Shown: one piece after another, positions 1 to 6,656 of the stretch | How the letters are laid out: the number at the start of each line of letters is the position of its first letter | Numbering within the stretch: the first letter of the stretch is position 1 | From: Sandaracinomonas sp041180785 | Lineage (GTDB): Bacteria; Bacteroidota; Bacteroidia; Cytophagales; Spirosomataceae | Direction of reading: 5' to 3' | DNA length: 8,863 nucleotides | Assembly: GCA_041180785.1 (NCBI GenBank) | Contig: JBEGQV010000125.1 | Location: 1-8,863, forward strand | The notes under the pieces: generated by a model | Databases searched by the model: none | What the model saw: only the letters and a program-made list of their open reading frames with translations | What the model was told of the DNA's origin: nothing | Translations under genes and position numbers: made by a program

Positions 1-689
1 TTTTTGGCCTCTTGGTGTGTACATGGATATCTGAAATAATAATCCAGTTCTCCCAAATGTTTTGAAAAATAGGATGCAACATATTGATTAGCTTCCTTTA
101 CAAATGAATTTACTTCAGGAAATTGTATAGTTGGAGTTGTTTTTTTTGATGGGTATTTTTTTCTGTTATCTTCATCAAAACTCCATTTACCACCAGTTGG
201 TTGAGCGTTATTTTCTAATAAAATGTTCCATTTTTTTCGTTGAAAAACATAAAAGTCGTGGTGAAGTAATCTTTTTCGTTGAGAGAAATATTGCAAAATT
301 TCTGATGATGTATTTATAAAATTTGGCGACTCAAATACCGTACTTTTTATATTACAAGATTTAATACCCTTTTCAATTCGGTTGGATAACCAATAATCAG
401 TAGGGTCATAGTAATCAATTTGATTTACAGAGGAGCTAATCTTCAATTTAAAAAATACGGAAATATTTGATGCTTCATCAATTGATTCAACGTAGGTAAC
501 AGGTATTTTATGATTATTCAAAAATTCCTCATAATATTTCATGCTTGATCGATGCAGGCGAATTTTTTGTTTATGAAATAAATATTGCTTGAAGTATAAA
601 AACTCTTCAATTAGATAAATGCAATCATAGTTGCGTAATAAATGAACGTTTTCATATAATTGATGAGGAAAAATAAGAAAGATTTTCAT
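1..689 (-). CDS. Deoxyribodipyrimidine photolyase-related protein (FeS-BCP/PhrB-type, COG3046), N-terminal part, cut by window edge
   Basis: The open frame starts with ATG at 689 and runs without a stop to the window edge (229 complete codons), about half of the roughly 500 residues usual for the family. The N-terminus (MKIFLIFPHQ) begins a Rossmann-like domain, followed by LIEEF (26-30), FHKQKIRLHRSSMKYY (38-53), GGKWSFDEDNRKK (166-178) and YPCTHQEA (221-228). This layout, above all the GGKW-x-D-x-NR block, is what I recognise as the DPRP domain of the FeS-BCP group. Characterised relatives such as Agrobacterium PhrB and Rhodobacter CryB bind FAD, a ribityllumazine antenna and a 4Fe-4S cluster; PhrB repairs (6-4) photoproducts. 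The FAD and iron-sulfur cysteine region lies outside the window, so cofactors and activity are inferred. The start overlaps the stop of the preceding gene by four bases (ATGA, 686-689), which indicates translational coupling. It is the third gene of a photolyase operon. Confidence 0.85.
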   Translation of the reverse strand, partial: MKIFLIFPHQLYENVHLLRNYDCIYLIEEFLYFKQYLFHKQKIRLHRSSMKYYEEFLNNHKIPVTYVESIDEASNISVFFKLKISSSVNQIDYYDPTDYWLSNRIEKGIKSCNIKSTVFESPNFINTSSEILQYFSQRKRLLHHDFYVFQRKKWNILLENNAQPTGGKWSFDEDNRKKYPSKKTTPTIQFPEVNSFVKEANQYVASYFSKHLGELDYYFRYPCTHQEAK

Positions 690-2128
690 GAATTTTCGAC
701 GTGTTTTTCTAAAATAGCAGGTTTATGCATTTTTACTTCAATTGATTTTTTAAATTTCCAGAGTTTTTCTCTAACCAATTTACTTGAAAGTTCAAGATCT
801 ATGATGGGCTTGGGATAATCAATAGCTTGAATTCCATGCATTTCTTTTTCCAATTGACTCATTTTATAGGGTTCATGAATAAATGCAGTTGGAATATTTT
901 TAAGTGCTGGTATCCATTGCTTGATAAATGCACCTTCAGGATCTTTTTCTTTACTTTGTTTAATGGGATTATAAATTCTCAATGTATTAATTCCAGTAGT
1001 TCCAGCCTGCATTTGAAGTTGGGGGTAGTGGATGCCAGGTTCATAATCTAAAAAATTTCTCGCTAAAAAATAGGCCCCATTTCTCCAATCAATTTGAAGA
1101 TGATGTGTAAGAAAGCTGACAAGCATTGCACGGCTTCTGAAATTAATCCAGCCAGTTGCTTTAAGGCAAAGAATATTGGCATCAATAATTGGAATGCCTG
1201 TTTCTGCATTTTCCCATTTTTGAATCAACTTTTTATCATAAACAAATGGGAATTGCAAGTAACCCTTATTTAAAAACGAATATTCATATCCATTATCCAT
1301 TTCGAATTTTTGAATAAAGTGATTGTTCCAACGTAATCGACTCATAAAATTTTTGAGATGGAAGTGATCATTTTTACTTACTTGTTTGTTTTTGGCAGCT
1401 TGATATACCTGTTTTAAGCTTAAATTTCCCCAACTTAAAAAAGGCGAAAGCCTGCTGCAACTTTTCCGACTTTCAAGAGGTTTACCGATGTCATAACTAT
1501 AATTAAACATCCGATTTGTAAGAAAACTTGACAAATATTGCATAGCATAGTCTTCCCCTGCTGGCTGAAATTTATCTGGATATAATTTCAGCTTTTTCAT
1601 TAATGCGTTAGGTATGGGAAATGGATGAGTGAATTTTTTTATGATGGAGAGTTTGTAGTTATTGATCACGATGGGTTTATTTAATGCTTGGTACCATTTT
1701 GCTGACCAATTTTCTCTTTTTTTTAGTCCTCTAACTATTCCATCCCTTTGAAACTCATGCCATGAAATGTTATATTTTTTTGCAAATTTGGCGATTTGTT
1801 TGTCGCGTTCATAGGTTATTTGTATCCCAGATTCTTGATAACTGAAAATGTTTTTAATGTGAAAAATGTCATTTAAATAGGTAAAGACATCTAAAGCCTC
1901 TCCATAAAAAAGGTGAATCTCTTTTTTAATTTTTGGTAGGAGGTTTTGGATGGAATGAAATTGAAATTGTAAATGTCGAAGGCTACAATCAGGGTGGTGA
2001 ATGATGCTCGGTTCAAAAATAAAAATTGGTAAATAGGGAGTTTCTTCTAATTCCGCATTAAAAAAGGGAAGATGATCTTGACTTCGTAAATCTCTTTTTA
2101 ACCAAACAATATTAATTTCTTGTTTCAT
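686..2128 (-). CDS. Divergent cryptochrome/photolyase-family flavoprotein (antenna domain plus FAD domain)
   Basis: This 480-residue protein has the normal photolyase layout. An N-terminal antenna domain opens with INIVWLKRDLRSQDH (5-19), and a C-terminal FAD domain includes SRLSPFLSWGNLS (225-237), TGWINFRSR (325-333), DWRNG (347-351) and IYNPIKQSKEKDPEGAFIKQW (385-405). By hand alignment to E. coli photolyase many key positions differ. Glu274 of the lesion pocket is Arg264, Asn341 is Phe330, Asp374 is Glu363, Asn378 next to the flavin N5 is His367, the flavin-proximal tryptophan Trp382 is Leu371, and Trp384 is Met373. Trp277 (Trp267), Arg344 (Arg333), Trp359 (Trp348) and Asp372 (Asp361) are kept. 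FAD binding is therefore likely, but ordinary CPD repair and the classic tryptophan electron chain are doubtful. It may be a photolyase with another lesion preference, a cryptochrome-like light sensor, or a partner of its neighbours. It overlaps both neighbours by four bases (ATGA) and is the middle gene of the operon. Confidence 0.88.
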   Translation of the reverse strand: MKQEINIVWLKRDLRSQDHLPFFNAELEETPYLPIFIFEPSIIHHPDCSLRHLQFQFHSIQNLLPKIKKEIHLFYGEALDVFTYLNDIFHIKNIFSYQESGIQITYERDKQIAKFAKKYNISWHEFQRDGIVRGLKKRENWSAKWYQALNKPIVINNYKLSIIKKFTHPFPIPNALMKKLKLYPDKFQPAGEDYAMQYLSSFLTNRMFNYSYDIGKPLESRKSCSRLSPFLSWGNLSLKQVYQAAKNKQVSKNDHFHLKNFMSRLRWNNHFIQKFEMDNGYEYSFLNKGYLQFPFVYDKKLIQKWENAETGIPIIDANILCLKATGWINFRSRAMLVSFLTHHLQIDWRNGAYFLARNFLDYEPGIHYPQLQMQAGTTGINTLRIYNPIKQSKEKDPEGAFIKQWIPALKNIPTAFIHEPYKMSQLEKEMHGIQAIDYPKPIIDLELSSKLVREKLWKFKKSIEVKMHKPAILEKHVENS

Positions 2129-3237
2129 TCGTTTGAAAAATAGTACTTAGCCAATGGTAAACAATTTTTCCAATATTTTGAGAAGGAGGTATAATAGCCA
2201 TCAATTTCAGGGAAAAGCCAATCTCTAGAAATTTCTATACCTTGATAAGTTGAATTTAATGGATGTTGCTTGAAATAAATGGGTTGATTGGAAACTTTTT
2301 GAAAAAGTTCTGAAAATTCACCAACAAAGAATTGAATATTGGGTATATTTTTTGCCAAATCAATCATAAAACTCATACTTTTTTCACTGATCGGATATGT
2401 TTCAAAAATTGATGGTTCAATTAACAAGATGTTGTTTGGATTATTGTTTTTGTTCCAATTTGGATCCAAATTGTAGAAATTATAGACATAAATTGGGCTA
2501 TTTTCAACTATAACTAGTCGATTTTTAAAATCAGGAAGGTTGCAGGTTTCAGCGAATTGAACAGATTCTTTTAAAAATTCAGGAGTTTGGATGTTGGGTA
2601 ATTCTTCATAGGATACATCCAAGTAAGTACCTTTTTCATCTGATTTTGTAAACTTGTTGATGTTTTCTTGGTTGGCAAAATATTTTTTTTGGCTAAATGT
2701 CCCTGCAACCCATTGCCAACTAAGTGCATTACTAACTACATCTCCATCTAATAAATGATAATAAAGCCATTTTGAAGGATTTTTCCAATGGTATTTGCCT
2801 ACATTACAAAGGATACTAGCAAGGTACATCCGTTGATGATTATGCATATAACCCGTTTGAATTAATTCTTGAATTGCTTTGTTTACAGCTTGTATGCCAA
2901 CGTTATTATGTAAAATTTGTGTTGGAATTCCATAATTATCTACTTCCTTTTGGTCAGAAAAAAGATCAGTAAAAATATTATTTTTAAGGTGGTTCCAAAT
3001 TCTTTGATAATATTCCCTCCAAGCTAGCTCTTTTACAAATGATTCAATTTCATGAAATTGCAAGTTTCGATTTTTTATTTCAAAGGCAATTTGTGGTAGA
3101 GAAATTACACCTCTTGAGATGTATGGGGATAAATAGCTCACATGACCATCTATATAGTTTCTATTGTTAGCATATGCAATAGGATCAATTGATTTGATTC
3201 TCGAAATAATTTTTTCGAATTTAGTTGGGAAATACAT
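2125..3237 (-). CDS. NewPHL-type photolyase with N-terminal FAD catalytic domain (inverted domain order)
   Basis: The 370-residue protein lacks the N-terminal antenna domain of ordinary photolyases and begins almost at once with the FAD-binding helical domain. It shows SYLSPYISRGVIS (34-46), KELAWREYY (69-77), TGYMHNHQRM (128-137), DGDVVSN (164-170) and SWQW (173-176). The catalytic set is complete by comparison with E. coli photolyase: Glu70 (E274), Trp73 (W277), Asn133 (N341), Arg136 (R344), Trp151 (W359), Asp164/Asp166 (D372/D374), Asn170 (N378), Trp174 (W382) and Trp176 (W384). A second domain follows at about 240-350, with LLIEPSIF (271-278) and FFVGEF (303-308). This inverted order matches the published NewPHL group, which repairs CPDs in single-stranded DNA; activity here is inferred. 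The ATG at 3237 is the only sensible start and leaves the family motifs intact. It is the first gene of the operon, divergent from priA, with its stop overlapping the next start. Confidence 0.88.
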   Translation of the reverse strand: MYFPTKFEKIISRIKSIDPIAYANNRNYIDGHVSYLSPYISRGVISLPQIAFEIKNRNLQFHEIESFVKELAWREYYQRIWNHLKNNIFTDLFSDQKEVDNYGIPTQILHNNVGIQAVNKAIQELIQTGYMHNHQRMYLASILCNVGKYHWKNPSKWLYYHLLDGDVVSNALSWQWVAGTFSQKKYFANQENINKFTKSDEKGTYLDVSYEELPNIQTPEFLKESVQFAETCNLPDFKNRLVIVENSPIYVYNFYNLDPNWNKNNNPNNILLIEPSIFETYPISEKSMSFMIDLAKNIPNIQFFVGEFSELFQKVSNQPIYFKQHPLNSTYQGIEISRDWLFPEIDGYYTSFSKYWKNCLPLAKYYFSNE

Positions 3238-3312
3238 CTTGGGTAAATTTTGTCAAATTTATAGCTTCAAAAGCATATGTTATCCATTTGTAACTAATAA
3301 CTTTACAAATCT
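3238..3312. promoter_or_regulatory. Divergent promoter region between the photolyase operon and priA
   Basis: These 75 AT-rich bases must hold the promoters of both the leftward photolyase operon and rightward priA. On the minus strand TAAATTTG (3261 down to 3254) matches the Bacteroidota -7 consensus TAnnTTTG exactly, 16 bases before the photolyase start; I found no good TTTG box at the expected distance upstream. On the plus strand TAACTTTA (3298-3305) is a one-mismatch match very close to the priA start. No clear operator palindrome is visible. The region is certain as the only upstream DNA; the individual boxes are weak. Confidence 0.4.
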
Positions 3313-5790
3313 ATGCATGAGAATCGAACTATTTTTGTTGATGTGATCTTACCAGTCCCCATTCCTGGGTATTTTACCTACAGGGTGCCAAGGGATTGGG
3401 AATCTGTCATTCAAAACGGCTTGCGTGTAGTGGTTCCGTTTGGTTCTTCAAAAGTCTACACGGGAGTTATCGTATCCGTGCATGAAACACCACCTAAAAA
3501 TTATCAAGCGAAATATCTGTTGGAAGTGCTTGATGAATATCCTTTGGTGAATGCAAATCAATTAAAGCTCATGAATTGGGTGTCCGCCTATTACATGTGT
3601 ACACCTGGGGAGGTGTTTCAAGCAGCACTGCCGGCCGGATTAAAAATCTCAAGCCAATCGAAAATTCAATTAAATCCTTTATTTGAAGAATGGGATCAGC
3701 TTACGGAAAAGGAAGCAAATTTTTGTCATTTTTTGAAGGAGCGGGAATCATGTACTTACGACGATGCCAAATCTTTTTTGGAACTAAAAAGTCCCTATCA
3801 TATCATCAAATCACTGGTTGGAAAAACAGCTATTATCGTATTTGACGAATTGAAGGATCGATATGCTCCGAAAGTAGTCAGGAAAATTCGATTAACGGCA
3901 TCATACTTGACTTCAGAGGCCATCACTGAGTTGATCAATAAGTTGGAGTCAAAACCCAAACAGTTGGCCGTCATACTACATTATTTACGATTTATACCTG
4001 TCTTAAAAGATGTGGAGTTGAATGAAAAGGGTTTAGATAAAAAGTCATTTGCTAAAGCAGATGTTTCTGAAAGTTCCTTACAATCACTTATCAAAAACGG
4101 AGTTTTTGAAATATTTGAACAAATTATTTCACGATTTGCCTCCGAGGAAACGGATTTTATTCCACGTGATTTTGCCCTTTCAATACCGCAAAATCAGGCT
4201 TTTCAGGAAATTTTACAAGGATTTGCTGAAAAAGATGTGGTGCTTTTAAAAGGAGTAACAGGTTCAGGGAAAACGGAGATTTATATCAAGTTAATTCAAG
4301 AAGCCTTGGCAAATGGTGATCAAGTCTTATATCTTTTACCTGAAATTGCTCTAACGACACAAATTGTGATTCGTTTAAAGAAAATTTTTGGCGAGCAATT
4401 GGGGATTTACCATTCAAAGTTTTCCGACAATGAGCGTGTGGAGGTGTGGAAATCTATTGCCGAAGGAAAATATCAATTCATCGTTGGGGTACGGTCCTCC
4501 ATCTTTTTGCCCTACAAAAATTTAGGTTTAATTATTGTAGACGAAGAGCATGAGCAGTCTTTTAAACAGGCAGATCCTGCACCTCGCTACCATGCGCGTG
4601 ATGTGGCCATTGTGTTGGCAAACATGCACCAGTCGAAAGTTTTATTGGGTTCTGCCACGCCATCATTTGAAAGCTATTATCAAGCAAAAACTGGTAAATA
4701 TGCCTTGGTTCAATTGAATGAACGATTTGGAAATACGCAATTGCCAGAAATCAAATTAATTGATACCAAATATGCCGCTCAAGCCAAGCAAATGAAGGGT
4801 GGATTTTCAAATGAGATCATCGAAAAATTGCAAGTGAATTTATCGGCCGGTAAACAAAGTTTATTGTTTCAAAATAGAAGAGGTTATTCTCCATATATTC
4901 AATGTCAATTGTGTGAATGGATTTCTCAATGCACCCAATGTGATGTGAGTCTGACCTACCATTCAAAAGATCGAGAACTGAAATGTCATTATTGTGGCTA
5001 TAAAGAACCCATGCCAACTCGCTGTGGGGCATGCGGAAGTACACAATTACAAACGATGGGGTATGGGACTGAAAAAATTGAAGAAGAAATACAGTTGCAT
5101 TTACCAACAGCTCGGATTGGTCGAGTTGATTTAGATACAACACGTTCCAAAACGGCCTTTAATCAATTGATTTCAGAGGTGCAATCGGGTAATTTAGATG
5201 TTATTGTAGGCACACAAATGGTGGCGAAAGGATTGGATTTTGATGGATTATCCTTTGTTGGCATATTTGATGCAGACAAAATGATCAATTTTCCTGATTT
5301 CAAAGCTCATGAAAAAGCCTATCAGCTTATTACGCAAGTTGCAGGAAGAGCAGGTAGGAGAGATCAACAAGGTGAAGTATACATTCAAACCAACCAACCA
5401 GCACATGAATTATTCCAATTCATATTAGACGGAAATTACGAAGGATTATACGAAGTTGAAATGGTTGAAAGGGAAGGGTATCATTACCCACCTTTTGTTC
5501 GTTTAATAAAATTGATTTTGAAACATGCCGAAGACTTTAAGGCTGAACGAGCAGCTAAAGATTTAGGCCATGCCTTGAAAGCAAAATATGGGCCGGGTAG
5601 AATTTTAGGACCAGAAAAACCACTGATCGAAAAAATTCGAAATCTTTACGCACAGGAAATCTTGATTAAATTGGAAAAGGGTCTTTCGTTGTCAAAATTT
5701 AAATCAAGCTTGCGAGAAGATCTCGATATGGCTCAAACCTGGCCAAGTTTCAAGGGTGTTCAATTAGTTATTGATGTCGATTGTCAATAA
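3313..5790 (+). CDS. priA: Primosomal protein N' (replication restart DNA helicase PriA)
   Basis: PriA recognises stalled or repaired replication forks, unwinds DNA 3'-5' and loads the primosome so that DnaB can be reloaded. The 825-residue protein has the family layout. The N-terminal 3'-DNA-end-binding domain begins with VDVILPVPIPGYFTYRVP (9-26) and is followed by a winged-helix region. The helicase core carries Walker A GVTGSGKT (314-321, Lys320) and Walker B DEEH (410-413), with QVAGRAGR (675-682) as motif VI. Between the two helicase lobes lie eight zinc-binding cysteines, Cys531, 534, 540, 543, 558, 561, 571 and 574. Length and motifs are normal, with no sign of damage. The ATG at 3313 places the conserved VILPxP block near the N-terminus as in other PriA proteins. 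It stands alone, divergent from the photolyase operon and convergent with the next gene; only six bases separate the two stops, so any terminator must lie within the opposing gene. Confidence 0.97.
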   Translation: MHENRTIFVDVILPVPIPGYFTYRVPRDWESVIQNGLRVVVPFGSSKVYTGVIVSVHETPPKNYQAKYLLEVLDEYPLVNANQLKLMNWVSAYYMCTPGEVFQAALPAGLKISSQSKIQLNPLFEEWDQLTEKEANFCHFLKERESCTYDDAKSFLELKSPYHIIKSLVGKTAIIVFDELKDRYAPKVVRKIRLTASYLTSEAITELINKLESKPKQLAVILHYLRFIPVLKDVELNEKGLDKKSFAKADVSESSLQSLIKNGVFEIFEQIISRFASEETDFIPRDFALSIPQNQAFQEILQGFAEKDVVLLKGVTGSGKTEIYIKLIQEALANGDQVLYLLPEIALTTQIVIRLKKIFGEQLGIYHSKFSDNERVEVWKSIAEGKYQFIVGVRSSIFLPYKNLGLIIVDEEHEQSFKQADPAPRYHARDVAIVLANMHQSKVLLGSATPSFESYYQAKTGKYALVQLNERFGNTQLPEIKLIDTKYAAQAKQMKGGFSNEIIEKLQVNLSAGKQSLLFQNRRGYSPYIQCQLCEWISQCTQCDVSLTYHSKDRELKCHYCGYKEPMPTRCGACGSTQLQTMGYGTEKIEEEIQLHLPTARIGRVDLDTTRSKTAFNQLISEVQSGNLDVIVGTQMVAKGLDFDGLSFVGIFDADKMINFPDFKAHEKAYQLITQVAGRAGRRDQQGEVYIQTNQPAHELFQFILDGNYEGLYEVEMVEREGYHYPPFVRLIKLILKHAEDFKAERAAKDLGHALKAKYGPGRILGPEKPLIEKIRNLYAQEILIKLEKGLSLSKFKSSLREDLDMAQTWPSFKGVQLVIDVDCQ

Positions 5791-5796
5791 TTGAAA

Positions 5797-6522
5797 CTAA
5801 ATCTCAAACACAACTTCCTCATAAGGTAATCTGTATCGTTCACCATAAATTCCTCCTGGAGTACCTTTACCTACAGCAATAATCATATTTATTTCGGCAC
5901 CATTCGGTAGTTTTAAGTATTTGTGTACACGGTCTCTGTCAAATCCTTCCATCGGACAGGTATCAAATCCCTCTGCTGTAATAGACAGCATAAAGGTTTG
6001 AGCTGCGAGAGCACATGATTTGTGTACCATTACTCGCTGATCTGCTTTGCCACCAAATTTCATAAATGGTTTGTTGAATCCCATGAAAAAGCACATAGCT
6101 TTTCGAATCATTGTGAAAAATCCAAAGGGGTCCTGACGATAGAGCAGAGGCATTAATTTGGCATAATATTGTATGCCTCGCTTGATCATTTTACTCGTTT
6201 CGTCGCCATTTGCTTGCTTTTTAATTTGTGCAAGATTGAAGGCTGCCCGCTCTTTCCATAAATCTTGTCGGGTTACAAACACCACCAAATGTTTGGCAGT
6301 GGTAGCTGCAGATTGTCCTAAGCACAATTTTCCCCATTCCTGCATATTCTCTGTTTTGCTTTCCCAATAAAATTCCCAAAGCTGCATGTTCGAACTATTG
6401 GGAGATAAGATAGCTCTTTCTAGACTTTTTTTAATTACTTCATTGGGCACATCAACATTCGCATCAAATTTTCTATTTGATCTTCTGGATTGAATGAGTT
6501 GGTCGAATTCTTTGGAAAGCAT
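5797..6522 (-). CDS. Nitroreductase family protein (FMN-dependent oxidoreductase)
   Basis: Members of this family bind FMN, usually as homodimers in the cytoplasm, and use NAD(P)H to reduce nitro compounds, quinones or other electron acceptors. The 241-residue protein opens with the phosphate-binding signature RRSNRKF (13-19) and continues with AILSPNSSNMQLWEF (37-51), the CPMEGFD block (189-195) near the FMN phosphate, and a terminal VGKGTPGG..YGERYRLP segment (217-233), all typical of the family. A longer, hydrophobic-rich middle part (about 115-157, with FGFF and MCFFMGF) looks like the variable insertion that forms the active-site lid. The natural substrate cannot be told from the sequence. 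The ATG at 6522 is followed by a normal family N-terminus. The gene is monocistronic, convergent with priA, and separated from the upstream susD gene by a terminator. Its leader carries a heptamer tandem array. Confidence 0.92.
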   Translation of the reverse strand: MLSKEFDQLIQSRRSNRKFDANVDVPNEVIKKSLERAILSPNSSNMQLWEFYWESKTENMQEWGKLCLGQSAATTAKHLVVFVTRQDLWKERAAFNLAQIKKQANGDETSKMIKRGIQYYAKLMPLLYRQDPFGFFTMIRKAMCFFMGFNKPFMKFGGKADQRVMVHKSCALAAQTFMLSITAEGFDTCPMEGFDRDRVHKYLKLPNGAEINMIIAVGKGTPGGIYGERYRLPYEEVVFEI

Positions 6523-6525
6523 TTT

Positions 6526-6568
6526 TGGGTTATGGGTTTATGGGTTATGGGTTATGAGTTATGGGTTG
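6526..6568 (-). repeat. Tandem heptamer array (TAACCCA-type) in the leader of the nitroreductase gene
   Basis: Six head-to-tail units lie just before the ATG. On the plus strand they read TGGGTTA, TGGGTTTA (8 bases), TGGGTTA, TGGGTTA, TGAGTTA and TGGGTTG. On the coding (minus) strand this is a TAACCCA repeat with one single-base insertion and two substitutions. The array ends three bases from the start codon. Such short repeats can change length by slippage, which could alter translation or spacing; that effect is inferred. Confidence 0.9.
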
Positions 6569-6574
6569 TGATGT

Positions 6575-6606
6575 ATAAGATATAAGGTAATAAAATTAAG
6601 TGCAAA
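6575..6606 (-). promoter_or_regulatory. Possible promoter of the nitroreductase gene
   Basis: On the minus strand TTTG (6606-6603) is followed after 20 bases by TATCTTAT (6582-6575), a six-of-eight match to the Bacteroidota -7 box TAnnTTTG. Transcription would then start near 6568-6570, placing the heptamer array in the 5' untranslated leader. The match is loose and AT-rich DNA gives many such hits. Confidence 0.3.
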
Positions 6607-6638
6607 ATAAACAAAAAGAGCCGGAAATTCCGGCTCTT
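6601..6638 (-). terminator. Intrinsic terminator after susD
   Basis: A perfect nine-base-pair stem, AAGAGCCGG (6638-6630 on the minus strand) with CCGGCTCTT (6624-6616), closes a five-base AATTT loop. It is followed in the minus-strand direction by a T-rich run (TTTGTTTATTTTG). It begins 18 bases after the susD stop codon. GC-rich stem, short loop and U-tract in the right orientation make this a clear Rho-independent terminator of the susCD transcript. Confidence 0.9.
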
Positions 6639-6656
6639 GATGTGGTTGGATAAAAA

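Noticed and set aside
131..319. Small plus-strand open frame of 62 codons
   Set aside because: It lies antisense inside the FeS-BCP-type gene, whose conserved blocks occupy the opposite strand; composition is a low-complexity shadow.
686..2128. Middle photolyase-family gene as a decaying pseudogene
   Set aside because: The frame is intact over 480 codons, both ATGA couplings are preserved, and the substitutions fall in a coherent pattern with fold-defining motifs kept, so a functional divergent protein is more likely.
4817..5143. Minus-strand open frame of 108 codons
   Set aside because: It is antisense to the zinc-binding region of priA, which is intact and well conserved.
6526..6568. Heptamer array as a CRISPR array
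   Set aside because: Units are seven bases, directly adjacent with no spacers, and no cas genes are nearby.
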